DNA from: Tanytarsus gracilentus | Taxonomy: Eukaryota > Arthropoda > Insecta > Diptera > Chironomidae | NCBI GenBank assembly: GCA_038502055.1 | Contig: JAXRKN010000012.1 | Span: forward strand, 62,001 to 126,000 | Length of the DNA stretch: 64,000 nucleotides | Reading direction: 5' to 3' | Shown here: positions 50,770 to 62,671 of the stretch, piece by piece | Position numbering within the stretch: the stretch's first letter is position 1 | Layout: each line of letters opens with the position of its first letter | Made by a program: the position numbers and the translations under genes | The notes under the pieces: model-generated | Told to the model about the DNA's origin: nothing | Database searches by the model: none | What the model saw: the letters and a program-made list of their open reading frames with translations, nothing else

Positions 50770-51972
50770 AAATTTACGAACCCATCAGTATTTGAAAATC
50801 AAGTGCAGAAAAAATCAGTTTTAGTCAATCTGAACATTTACAGCTTTAAAAATGAGTTCAGTATTCAAAATTTGAAAATTTGACCTTAGGACCCAAAGCG
50901 TTAAGAACCTAGGTCTTAAGTTCATTGGACCATTTCATCCCACTTAACAACAAAGGACGAGTTCAACAAGAACAAGGTACATGTACCCATAGTTGTGGAA
51001 AATATACATTATTGGATTTTCTGGACGACTTCACTTGTGGCAGATCAGTATTGAAAAAGCAATCGAAAACCAACAACATTTTTGTCCATTTTTCATATAT
51101 CTCGTTGAACTCGTGATTGGACCAGAAATCGATTGGCATTGATGATTTTTGATCAATGTCCATCATGGTCAGCCAGTAGTGCCACGGACAGCCATAATGT
51201 CCATTTTTCAGTATACTTCTTATTATTTCTAATTTTTTTCTAATTATCCTAATTATTCTAATTATCTTTATTTTACCGCTCGAATGAAATTGTCGCGGCT
51301 AACGTAACCGCCATTGAAATTTTGAAATGGGGGGTTTAACTTTTCGCATCTTTTACTTTTTTTTCGAAGCGAAGAGTGTCAATAGTAAACAAAAGTGAAA
51401 ATTAAAAACTTTGGTGGTTGTGTTATCAGTGATTGACAGCTGTAAATGAATGAACTCGAATTAAATCCAATTTGTGCAACTCTTATCGACATTTTAGAGT
51501 AAAAACATCTGTTAAAAATTGCGAATTTCAAGTGATTTTATTAAATGAAAATTTCACACACATCTCACTTCTGCGACAGCGTATAAAAATGGCTAATTTT
51601 AGCAGATATAGCGGTAAAAAAAAGATAATTAGAATAATTAGGATAATTAGGATAAAGGTTGTCGCTGCGCGACAACTTCAAATAATTACTCCTAATTATC
51701 CAAAAAAAATTAAGAAAATAATTAGAATAATTAGGATAATTAGATAATTAGGAATAATTATAAATAATTATAAATGTCCATTTTTCAGAACTATGGCTTC
51801 ATGGGTATCGTTGAACTCGTCTTTTGATGCCGAGTAGGTACTTAGGACTTTGGTTCTTAAAGCCTAGAGTCAAATATAACTCTTAATTTTTTATGAACTT
51901 GATTTTCAAATACTGATCTGTTACGATAGGTTACGCGGCAACACCCACTGGTGGGTTTTGAAACATTTTTTT
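50770..51972 (+). mobile_element. Composite foldback element, copy F
   Basis: The left part (50785-50985) is the inverted tail (TCAGTATTTGAAAATCAAG, AAAAAATCAGTTTTAGTCAA). The centre has the outer left block (AGTGCCACGGACAGCCATAA), arrays, a core from ACCGCTCGAATGAAATTGTC to GCAGATATAGCGGT, and a perfect GTTGTCGC/GCGACAAC hairpin near 51658. The right end is the direct tail with CCCACTGGTGGG and TTTTGAAACATTTTTT. It is the most complete + oriented copy. Confidence 0.7.
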
Positions 51973-52753
51973 ATATTTTCACTCACATTATATTCCAGAT
52001 GATGCCTTAAGAAATATATATCCGACAATTGCTTTTAGAGCAAATTGCTCAATGTGAGAGATCTTTTTTTTCTTTTTTTAAACGCACATACATCAAGGAG
52101 CACCTTCTTCCCTGGAAAAAGAAACCTGTAATGAGTCGTTTCCATCAACCGGTCGCACAACTAAAGACGAAAAGCATAGTTTGGTTATCGAAAGACATCA
52201 CCTGTACTCTTATACATACAAAAGATCCAATAAAAAGAATCTTCTTATCGTAAAAGGAAGTTTTTAACATGTTCTCGCCATTTGGCGATTTTTTCCATAC
52301 CTTTCGCTTATATGCTCACATATTCTCGTTTCACCTACTTGTTGCAAATTGCATCCAGAAAAACCACAGAGTTTTTACCTGCACTAACATATATATAAAG
52401 TGTTTGCAGAAAATAATTAGCGATTTTAAGTGCACCTTCGAAGAGAAGCAGCAGAAAAAACATGTAAAACGAGTTGTGTACAGCCGCACATAGCAATTCA
52501 GAGAATCGACTATAATTAGAACCAAGCAGGTACAATCTGTCGCTTGGTTTAATGGCTTTTTAGTAATTTTCTCCACTCATAGAAATGCAATTGAGGGAGC
52601 GAGCAAGAAAACGGAACTCCAAATATGTGTGTGGAGACAAAAAAGTGTTAAATAATGTTTAATAATTGTAAGGAAAAAGAATAAAGTAAAAATGTATATT
52701 TTCATCACCTTGTCGTATTTTGGTTACTTTTTTAGTTTTTTTTTGGCGCAACC

Positions 52754-52954
52754 CACATTGGGACGATTTGAAAACTTAAAAGGGGTCGACTTTGGAGGCT
52801 TCAAAAAGAGTATTGCGAGTGCACAAAAAATTTTTTTTGATGCACGTCATTAGAGGATGCTTCAAAGCATCTTTAGGTATGATAACTTAAGGACAAACTG
52901 TATCTCACAGATCCTGAATTGTGGCGGTTTTCGTTTTCAAATCGTCCCAATGTG
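52754..52954. mobile_element. 201-bp MITE with perfect 22-bp terminal inverted repeats
   Basis: Its first 22 bases (52754-52775, starting CACATTGGGACGATTTG) are repeated perfectly inverted at 52933-52954. AACC lies directly outside both ends (52750-52753, 52955-52958), a possible 4-bp target duplication. An internal hairpin GATGCTT-C-AAAGCATC lies near 52855-52872. The superfamily is not clear. Confidence 0.75.
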
Positions 52955-54111
52955 AACCACAAGTGAAAAGCAGTTAAAAAGTTGATGAATGCATTGGAAA
53001 AAAATCAACGGATGAATGAGTTTTTGAATTTAATTAAATTAAATTGAATTGGACTAGAAGGACCTCAGACGTCTCATGTTCTAGAATTTAAAATGCTTTA
53101 GTTGATGAATAAAAATAATTTTTTGGATTATTTCCCCAAATTTACTCATTATTAAAGAAAATTTATCAAATACAAGTTTAATTCTAATGAACGACTGAAA
53201 AATGGAAAATATTTCAATTTAATTTTGTGCAAACACAGAATGAAAAAAATATAGGATGATAGATGTTAAAGGAAAGAAGAGCAAGCGAAAGAATGCATCA
53301 TTCTTCTGCACACAGGAATCGCCACAAAGACTTCATCATGTTGAAAATAAAGATTGTGAACGCGCGCGAAGAAATTTACATTCACAGTAAAGAAGAAAAA
53401 CAATCTAACGGTTCTTTCCACTTTATTTCTTTAATATTTCTTCTCTTAATGCTTAAAGACTTGCCAAGTTTTTGAGCTTGGATATTCTGTCCTCTTGAAT
53501 TCTCTTTCGTCGACTAAAGTAAATATATAAAATGAATATTCTTATTTCGTTGCTTTTTTGAAGTGATGCGTGGTTAAACGAATGTAACGAAATAAATCAG
53601 TATATATTATCCAAAAAAGAAAAAATATTAAGCTACATTCAATAATAGCAGTGACAATAATATAAGGCTTGATTAATTATAAACCGCTCTAGATAAATAA
53701 TTTTTTATAAAAACAAGAAGAACTCTTCAAATATGTAATAACTATTTTTATTCGCACTGAGTTTATGAGACATTACCGCATAGCACACACAGTAAGTAGT
53801 TATTCCTGGCTTCTTATTCTGTTGAGTGTGAGAGCTTATAAAAAGTGTCAATAACCTGTAAGACTTTTTTCAATTTCAAGTTTTAAAGTTAAGCAAAAGC
53901 TTCGTTTGTATAGATGCAGCGAGAGATAGTAAAAAAATACGGCTCACCGGTATTTAAAATGTGACTGTATTTTGCTCACCACAAACTCATGACTTTGTCA
54001 GAAATTTGAGTCGAAAAGTATTGATGTTTAATAAAAATACTTAGAACGGATTTGTTGCAATTTAGAGTTAGTCTCTGATGGGTTCCTGCAGATGTGACGT
54101 TTAATATGACG

Positions 54112-54160
54112 TACGACAAAGTGTCCCTGGACCAGCTAGAGACTTCTAGTTTTCGCCACA
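54112..54160 (+). repeat. Short composite-element fragment
   Basis: CCTGGACCAGCTAGAGACTT followed by CTAGTTTTCGCCA matches the left outer module of the composite family (compare 27357-27395). Nothing else of the element remains. Confidence 0.5.
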
Positions 54161-54542
54161 ATTTTTAAATCACGCTTTCTTCTATTTTAACTCCGAAATC
54201 CCGGGATTATACCAACCTCTAATTGCTAACCACATAGAAAAAAATTTTGATTCTAAGTAGAGCTATGAGCATTAAAAAATTGATATTCACGCAACTTGCC
54301 GATTAGAAGCTCATTCGATCATTTCATTGATTTCATAGCATCAGAGATTCTCTCAACATGTATAAATTTTCTAGTTCGAATAAAACCATAATTGCGGAGC
54401 TCATTCGTGCATGCGAAGGACTAGAAGAAAATGAAAAGAAGCAAAAAATATTTTTATTCGTGATTTATCTCTCTCTCTCTCTCGCTCGCTCTTTTTATGT
54501 GGCAAGAATATGTTATACAACAGCAAGACAAAAATCGAAATA

Positions 54543-55983
54543 AAAAAAATTCAAAACCCACTACCCGAGTGTTACTGCGCAATGTATCAGTATTTGAAAA
54601 TCAAGTTCAGAAAAAATCAGTTTAAGTCAATCCGAACAAAGTGAATTCAGTAGACAAAATTTTGAAAATTTGACCTTAACACCTATTTTTGACCTAAAGC
54701 TTAAAAAACCTAAGTCCTAAGTTCTTCGGACTTATTACATCCTACTCGAAATCGAAAGACGAATTCAACTAGATACATTAAAAATGGACATTACGGCTGT
54801 CCACTTATGGTCAACCATGTTGGACATTACTGAAAACAACATCAATGCCAATCAATTCCAGGTCCAATCATATAAGAGAAAATTGCAAATTGCAAATAAA
54901 AAATGCACATTATGTGATATTTTATTCCTAATTATTCTAATTATCCTAATTATTTCTAATTATTCCTAATTATTTCTAATTATTCTAATTATTTTCTTGA
55001 TTTTTTTTGATTTTTTTAAATTTTTTAAATTTTTTTGGATAATTAGATAATTAGATAATTAGATAATTAGATAATTAGGATAATTAGAATAATTAGTTGA
55101 AGTTGTCGCGCAGCGACAACCCTTTTCCTAATTATCCTAATTATGCTAATTATTCTAATTATTCTAATTATCACTTTTTTTTGTACCGCTCGAATGAAAT
55201 TGTTGCGGTTAACGTAACCGCCATTGAAATTTTGAAAGGGAGGGGGTTTAACTTTTCGATTCTCTCTCACTCTCACTCTATATTTTGTTAATGTGTGTTA
55301 GTGTGTGTTGAAGCGAAAAGTGTCAATAGTAAACAAAAGTGAAAATTGCAAATGGAAAAAAATTAATATTTTCATCAAAGTCGCCTTAGTTTTTTCATCT
55401 CATCGGATCTTTGGTGGTTGTGATATCAGTGATTGACAGCTGTAAATGAATGAACTCGAATGAAATCCAATTTGTGCAACTCTTATCGACATTTTCGCGT
55501 AAAAATATTTATTTAAACTTGTGATTTACAGGTGATTTTATTAAATGAAATTTTCACACACATCTCACTTATTCGACAGCGTATACCCACCCACCCATCC
55601 CAAATGGCTATTTTTATCAGGTGCAGCGGTAAAAAAAAAGTTATAATTAGGATAATTAGAATAATTAGCATAATTAGGATAATTAGGAAAAGGGTTGTCG
55701 CTGCGCGACAACTTCAACTAATTATTCTAATTATCTAATTATCTAATTATCTAATTATCAAAAAAAAAAGATAATTAGGAATAATTAGAATAATTAGGAA
55801 TAATTAGAATAATTAGGAATAATTAGAATAATTAGGAATAATTACAACAACATTATGGTTTACCTGCACGTGGACACCCTCAGAGCTACTTTCTGGCGAA
55901 AACTGGAATTCTCTAGGTAGCTCAGGGGTCGAGTTCTCGAAGGTGTTGACGGACGGAAAGATAAGTATATAAGCGTTACCACA
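54543..55983 (-). mobile_element. Composite foldback element, copy G (symmetrical)
   Basis: The element is inverted: its start motif reads GCGTTACCAC at 55973-55982 and its end block AAAACCCACTACCCG lies at 54553-54568. The inner module has TAATTA arrays at 54925-55090 and 55720-55845. Perfect GTTGTCGC hairpins occur on both sides (near 55103 and 55695), with the core at about 55185-55630 between them. It is the only copy seen with both hairpins intact. Confidence 0.7.
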
Positions 55984-56459
55984 ATTTTGTTGGATTACGC
56001 TAAAAATGAATACATATAGAGTGAAACAAAAGACTTTGGCGAATGGCTAGACGTAAAACTGTTCTACGATAATTAACATTTATTTAAAATGTCTTCAAGC
56101 TTTTGATGGTTTTGAGGATATTACAAAATAGTCATTTTAGCTTGAGAATTTTAAAACAATCAAAGTGCAATGAATTCTTTAGACATTCTCATAATCTCTC
56201 ACTTTCTTAACATTAATAATGTCTATCATTGTTGATCATAATAATTAGGCATCCTTGCGGGATCTTTCCCCATCCCCGTCCCCGGGAAAAAATTTAGCAG
56301 AAAACATAGGTGAAAGACAAATTTTGAGGTTAAAAAGTTTGAAAATATGGATTTTAAAAATTAAAGTTTTCCTTTTTTAATATTGGGATATTAAGTTGAA
56401 ATTGACGGTTTTTTCGGTGCAGGTTACTTTGGGTTGGTGTGACTCTCTCGCCAAAGATA

Positions 56460-56582
56460 GAATTTTCAAACAAAAAGTATTTGAAAGAGAAATAACGAAG
56501 GAAGTTTTTAAAATATTTTTTAGTTTTCTAAGTCACTTCACAAACTCGCTAATCGTTCCCAAAGTTTTAAAAAATATTACAT
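56460..56582 (+). repeat. Duplicated segment (pair with 58985-59110)
   Basis: AATTTTCAAACAAAAA, AAGTTTTTAAAATA, TTTTTAGTTTTCTAAG, AACTCGCTAATCGT and CCCAAA.TTTTAAAAAATATTA occur in the same order in both segments. The copies lie 2.5 kb apart in direct orientation. No coding role was recognised. Confidence 0.55.
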
Positions 56583-56784
56583 TTTTTCTCAGTACTCTCT
56601 AAGGCGGGCCTGTAAGTTAAAAACTTTATTATCTCTAAAACTTTAAAGATTTGACTTTAACCTTTCAGATTGTATTATTTTTAAATTTTTTAACTTGCTA
56701 GTTTTTGCTATACGTAACTTTTTTCAGAGCCCTTTAGAAAAATCGCATTTTCACAAAAGTTAATTTAATTAAATATGTTGCAAG

Positions 56785-57179
56785 TAGAGGTTTCGGCGGG
56801 ATCCCGGGATCCCGAAATCCCGGGGAATCCCGGACAGTTTTTCAATCCCGAGATCCCGCGTTTTTTCTTCGGGATCCCGGGATTTAAAAATATCTAAATT
56901 TTTCACTAATTTGTCGTTATTTTTTGAAATACGAAGGGGAATAAATTTTTTTAATTATAAGCAACAAGTATAGATTTCGATATTAAAATAAAGGTTTAAA
57001 AGTGCACGATTATTTTAACAAGAAATAATTTTTTTGCATGACGGAAGTGCTGAAAATTGAGGGAAGATATTTCCTTTTTTAAATGAAATCCCGTTTTCGG
57101 GATCCCGGGATCCCGGGTTTACAGGTCTTTCAGTCCCGGGATCCCGAAATTTGAAATCCCGGGATTTTCGAAACCTCTA
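56785..57179. mobile_element. 395-bp hAT-type MITE full of GGGATCCCG palindromes
   Basis: The ends are TAGAGGTTTCG and its exact reverse complement. GTTGCAAG flanks both ends (56777-56784 and 57180-57187), an 8-bp target duplication as in hAT elements. The interior near both ends is packed with GGGATCCCGGGATCCCG palindromes, making GC-rich islands in an AT-rich background. A roughly 41-bp relic with one such palindrome and a CTAACCTCTA end is at 61268-61310. Confidence 0.85.
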
Positions 57180-58984
57180 GTTGCAAGCAAATGTATAAAA
57201 CTAAATATGAGGTATTATGTAAAAATAAATGAGCTACAAGATGGCATATTTAGTTTCTCAAAAAACGTTACATATGATTGACCCTTCGTACAGACCCCGG
57301 GCCGTATTCAAAAATTACGTTTTTAATGATGCCAAAAAAATTTCCAACTCAAATTACTTTTCTTTTTAGGAAAATGAAAGACTAAAACAACTAAAATGTT
57401 TTAAAAGTTAGCAATAGAATTTTTACAATAATTTCAGGTAGTAAATATTTAGTACCGATAGAAAAAACTATGGTTGTATTGTAGACAGCTTTGAAAATAG
57501 ACAGCTTTTCTTTTTTAAAAATTAAGTGGTTTCAACTAAAATGGTAAATTTTTTTAAGCTGTTAGTGTTAGTAAGAAAAAAATTTTAAACTAAAAATTAA
57601 AATTTTACTGGAAAACTTAAGTGAATCGGAAAACTAATGTGATGTCGAAAATAGTCGGAAGAAGTAGATGCGATTTGATACCAAATATGCAGGCAAATAT
57701 GTCTCAAAAAGTTTATTTTTCAAAATTCTCTGCCCCAAGTTAGTCGAAGTACGGCAGAGAAGGTCTCAAACTTTGAGAGGGAATAACTCGAAAAATAAAA
57801 GGTGTCGAAAATAGTCGGAAAAGTGTCTATAAAGTCACTTAATATAGATAATTTTTATCTGAACTAATTTTATATCTGTTCCATACATTATGATATAAAT
57901 TTTATATCAGATATAAAGATATAAAATTTATATTTAACTTATCGTACAATGCCTTACCCATCGCCACATATATTTAACTTGGTCACCCCACATTTACATC
58001 ACATAAAATTTAAAACAATTTGTCAACAATGCGACAAAGATTCTCCAGGTATTTTTGAGTAGTTTTATTACAAGAAAAATCTCAAGAATCCTGGAGTTAA
58101 AAAGGGTTTATATCTGACAAATATCTGATGAAAAACAGCAATAAAAAATTTTTCAGGCTAATTTTTTTTAATTTTATTGTTTTTTTTTTGCATGGGACAT
58201 CATAAAAGATTTGAGTAATTATCGCGTCTTTGTAAAGAACTAAAAAAAATTGCAAAATGTGTTTGAATAATCAAAGGATTGTTTTAAGAGGAGGATCCTA
58301 AATTACGTCATAAATTTGGGGACACATTTAATATTTTGAGTATTTTGCTACCTGGTGCAAAACAACTTCTTTTTACCTTTTTTTGAAACAACGTGTATTT
58401 TTTATTTCCTTACAAACCTCCTTCAACCCTCTCGATTTTGCATGGGAAATAAAAAAGGTTTATATCAATTCGATGATCAAAGAAATAAAAGACATATTGA
58501 ATATATAAGATCGATGGGAATTTTAAACAGGTGGCAATGAGCAAGAATTCAAGTGTAACAAATTTTCAACCAAATCTCCTAAAACTACCTAGTGTACATG
58601 GGATCAAATGTTTTTATTTCTATTTCATACAAAATGGGATGTCAAAAAGAAAACAATAACCTTTTTACCGCTTAAAGATGGATGAATGCAGCAAATAAAA
58701 CGACAGAGGATGTTTATTTTTGGTAGAATAAAATTTTGAACCTTAATATATGTTTTATCAAATGTTTTGCATCTCTTTATCTCAAATAGTGATGAGCTGT
58801 GAAGTTTTGATCAGGAAAAAGGACAAAATTGAAATGTAAGAAAAAAATTCATGCTGGAGAAATTCGATCTTTAAATTGTAAAACAAAACTCGTCTCACAA
58901 TTTAACATACCTGTATATATTGGGATTATACCCTGAAATTTAGCGTTTAATCGGTGATCCTTTCTTTTGCTTGGTTTGCCTTAA

Positions 58985-59110
58985 TTAATAAAATTTTCAA
59001 ACAAAAATTTTTTCAAAGAGAAACAACAAAAAAGTTTTTAAAATACTTTTTAGTTTTCTAAGATACATGACGAACTCGCTAATCGTACCCAAAATTTTAA
59101 AAAATATTAA
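58985..59110 (+). repeat. Duplicated segment (pair with 56460-56582)
   Basis: This is the second direct copy of the segment at 56460-56582, with scattered differences. Confidence 0.55.
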
Positions 59111-59369
59111 TTATAGTATTTTGGTAAATTTCCTAAAAAATTAAATATTTATGGACGAAATAAAAAAAGGGCAAGTGACGCGAAGTTTTTGAGAGCTAAG
59201 TCCAAATTTTGTGGATTAAATATTAAAAATTAAGTTTAATTTTCGTTAGAACTTTTCAAGACGCGTCGTTTAAGACCTCCCTTGTCAAGAAATACTAGTA
59301 GATGCTGAGAAGTTAATTTTATTAACTGCGTCACTTACCCTTTTTTCGACACTTTTCTTTGTTGTGATT

Positions 59370-59485
59370 TCAGAAAGATATCCTTTTAAGCCTAGCCCGC
59401 AAACTATAGAAAGGAGACAATAACGGGCGCGTCTTTCCTGGTTTTCCCAGCGGCCACCACTATGTTATCAATCAATCAATAAACC
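59370..59485 (+). repeat. Non-LTR-type 3' end, copy 2
   Basis: AACGGGCGCGTCTTTCCTGG, then CCCAGCGGCC and a tandem ATCAATCAATCAAT tail, resembles 14430-14545. No coding part of the retroelement remains. Confidence 0.4.
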
Positions 59486-59710
59486 TTAATTAGCCTTTTG
59501 TGTGAACTTAGTTGGAAAAGGTTGATCAAATCTAATATTTTTTATAAGTGTTTCATCATCAGTTTACCGAAGAAAAAAGCTCTTCAAAGTTTTATAGCGT
59601 GTATAAGGCCATGAACATTTCGAATCGTTATAATTAATTTAATATCAGTGCTAATTTGCTAAAAATATTTTTCTGAAATAACTTTTTATTTTTAAAAATA
59701 TTTTAATTTA

Positions 59711-59867
59711 AATCCTTATTATAAACAAAGAGAGTTGTATGTTGTATGCCGTAAGGCTCTTATTGGAAAATCAAAAATCCAATTGGAATTTTTTTGGTAG
59801 GAAATTTTAATCTTCACTCATTTTTTTTCAAAACATTAAAATTCCCAGGTAAAATTAAACCGCCTAG
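59711..59867 (-). mobile_element. Unclassified element, internally deleted copy
   Basis: The reverse complement begins CTAGGCGGTTTAA and passes directly to TTTTACCTGGGAATTTTAA. It thus joins the start of the element at 20139 to its last 155 bases. The end matches through TTTATAATAAGGAT. Confidence 0.55.
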
Positions 59868-61267
59868 TAAATAAATAATGATAGTATTTAAAAAAGTGTT
59901 TAACAATATAATGAAAAAGTTACAACAACTATCCAAAGAATGTCCTTTTTATTTTTGGCAAATAACTTGACATGGCAACAGTTTAATTTAAATACATTAA
60001 AATTTGTTTCCAACCCAACTTCAACAGTATTGTTGAAAACATCTCGGCTTCTATAAGGTTCTTTGACCTTTCGAAAAAATTCAATCTATGTATTTTCTTC
60101 TATATTGAATCTTCGCGGTACATACTTTTACTTGTTTTTCTCCATTGTTGAACTTTTTTTTGGTAATTGCGAAAAATTACAGTTCCAAATTACTAGAGAT
60201 GCCAAAATAATAAAATGTTCTTAATCGTTTACATCTGTATGGTTTAATTCGAGTAAAAATGATCGTTAATATGCTGAATACCACTTTAATATGATGAATC
60301 GACCATATGAGTACTTTTTTGACTTGTAATTTCAAACTTTTAATGAAATTAGAAGTACCTGATGGATAAATAAAGTTCTATCTAAGTATAGTATTCGCCT
60401 ATTCGGCCAATGGGCACTGAATGAAATTAATTAAATTATCATGTTTCTTTTATAACTCACGTTTAACGCAAGTTGTTTTCATGTCTAATTCTCAATGTTT
60501 CTTCTTCTTACATTACGCTCGTTTTAAATGAAATATTTCAAGTTGTGATTTCGGGAGAACTGACCTGAATATGCTTCGCATAAAGCACGCAAAGGAAAAA
60601 AATTATCTTTTTTTACTTTTTTTGGAGCTATTAAAATTGTTGTTTTACTCTGAGATTAATTAAATATATATTATCCTTGCACTACATGTGAGGCATCACT
60701 CGGTAATACTCGTAATACCAATTCCGCTCACTGAACAAAAAAGAAAAAAGTACATTGTCGCGCTGATGTAATGCCATAGTCATCATTCTCGCCTGTGTTT
60801 GACTAACCTATATTTTAGTCCTTCTCTCAATTTTTATTGACTCATCTCTCTTTCATTCTTCATTTTCTTTGTTTTAAACAAAGCGATAGTGGAACATTGG
60901 TAGTGAATCTGATTCTGAACAGTCGCGTTTTTACTCCATACAAAGGCTCACGGATACGAACGGATACTATTGTATACTCTTGGTTAATCATGAAGGACAT
61001 CCTCAAAAATCATTAATCCCATCGTCATGACTCAAAAACACTTTGGTGGGTTGCGCTAAAAAAAATTCTAATAACACCATAAGATTTATTGAATGCGAGT
61101 AAAAGTAAATCAGATGGTTAATTTTGAGAGATGGAAGATGACGTGTGAATCTTCTCGAAGTCTTGAGCTCTTCTTCTTTACTTCTCTTCTTGTGCTCTTG
61201 GAGACTGCTTAAGCTTTTAATCATTAAAAAAAGAATAATCATTTAAAAAATCTAATTTCAATCTCGC

Positions 61268-61310
61268 AGGTTTAGGATTTTAAATTTCGGGATCCCGTTC
61301 CTAACCTCTA
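61268..61310. repeat. Mini-derivative of the GGGATCCC MITE
   Basis: AGGTTTAGG at the left, CGGGATCCCG in the centre and CCTAACCTCTA at the right form a reduced copy of the family at 56785-57179. Confidence 0.4.
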
Positions 61311-62322
61311 CGTAATTCATTTATATACATCACTAATAACTTAAGTTTTTACTGAACCATACAAGTTTTTATTGAAGATGAATATAACATTTTAGTTGAG
61401 AAACTTATATGTATACATATATACGAGTAAACATACTTTTTATCTTCTCTAAAACCTCAAATTATTCTTGAAACATTTATGTTGTTTGCAAAATTATCCA
61501 AAAACATTTGAACGTTTCAACAGCTGTATCGTTATCCATGATCACTTTGCTATGAACATGTGTATTTTTTTCTCAAAAATAGCTACATCGACAGTCGAGA
61601 CAAGAAATTGCATACAGAGAAATCGCTCCCAGATTTGATTTTATTTGTAACAAATTGACGATAAAACTAACTTGAAATCATTCATTTTTAAGTTCGAGCC
61701 ACCACAAGCATCGGTTATAACTGACAAATTGAAAAAAGTGCAATATTTTTCTTAAAAAGTCAAAATATTTAAAACATAAACTTTATTAAAAAGGTTTTGT
61801 AAAAAAAATTTGTAGTATTGCTTGAAGAAAAGAAAACCATATTTTTTAATATGATTCAATATTCTGACTACCAATTAAAACATTAAAAATTCCGAGCTTC
61901 AAATATTTAACAAAAGAAAACTGGCAGCCAAAAAATATATGATGGAAGTGTTTCGGATTGTCGAAAAAAATTTCTTAAAAATTAGTGTCATTGTGTGTAA
62001 TCATTTTAAGTTTAGTGTGTAAAGTTTCATAGAGTTCGACATACATATCATCCAAAATCAATCAAAGTTAATTGCAGTTTTTTGTTAAAAAGGAAAAATA
62101 TTAGCTTCAAGAAAATAGAAAATTTGCGTTTTCATAGTAAAAAAAGAAGCAGATTCAAAATTAACATCCCATCGTTTAACACACATAAGCGCGAAAGTAT
62201 TTCATACAAACAACGTAAAAATTTCTTAGAAAGAAAAAAGCAAAAAAGAGCCACAAATATAATACATACGATACGTTTAAAAAATATAAAAAGTGCACAA
62301 GAGCAAAGAAAAAATTTGTCAA

Positions 62323-62409
62323 ATGGCAGCAATGAAACAAACGTTCAATAGAAATTATTCGACAACTTTTAAACTTTTACATTTATGGATAACTTTTTGT
62401 TGTATACAG
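62323..62409 (+). CDS. First coding exon with signal-peptide-like leader, partial gene
   Basis: ATG at 62323 encodes MAAMKQTFNRNYSTTFKLLH then LWITFCCIQ and meets the donor ATACAG|GTAAGT at 62409 in phase 0. A basic start, hydrophobic core and small/Cys residues at the end look like a secretory leader. The upstream A-rich sequence (about 62000-62322) looks like a long 5' UTR, and no clear initiator/DPE pair was found. The rest of the gene is beyond 64000, so no function can be given. An in-frame upstream Met at 62293 is possible but less likely. Confidence 0.5.
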
Positions 62410-62602
62410 GTAAGTTTCCAAATAGCTAGCAAGAATCTTAAAAAATTTGATAATCATAATCTCCACGACCACATATTAATAATTCAAAGATGAGCGTAAC
62501 ATTCATTACTTAATTATTTTTAACAAAAACTATATGAAAAAAACTAAAAAAATTAAAAATCCGTTGCTTCATAAGATATATGTATATGCTATATTTTATT
62601 TT

Positions 62603-62604
<2 letters not shown>

Positions 62605-62670
<66 letters not shown>
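62605..62670. repeat. (AC)33 microsatellite
   Basis: An uninterrupted 66-base AC run lies about 200 bases into the first intron of the gene that starts at 62323. The open frame through it on the minus strand is an artefact. Confidence 0.95.

Positions 62671-62671
<1 letters not shown>

Larger units (their letters stand above)
46986..62322. other. Long gene-free region upstream of ovo
   Basis: About 15 kb without any recognisable conserved exon. It holds composite foldback copies (49882-49975, 50770-51972, 54543-55983), MITEs at 52754-52954 and 56785-57179, duplicated segments, and a retroelement tail at 59370-59485. In flies the upstream region of ovo/svb is packed with epidermal enhancers, so non-repeat parts of this stretch are candidates. 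Nothing in the sequence itself proves that. Confidence 0.5.
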
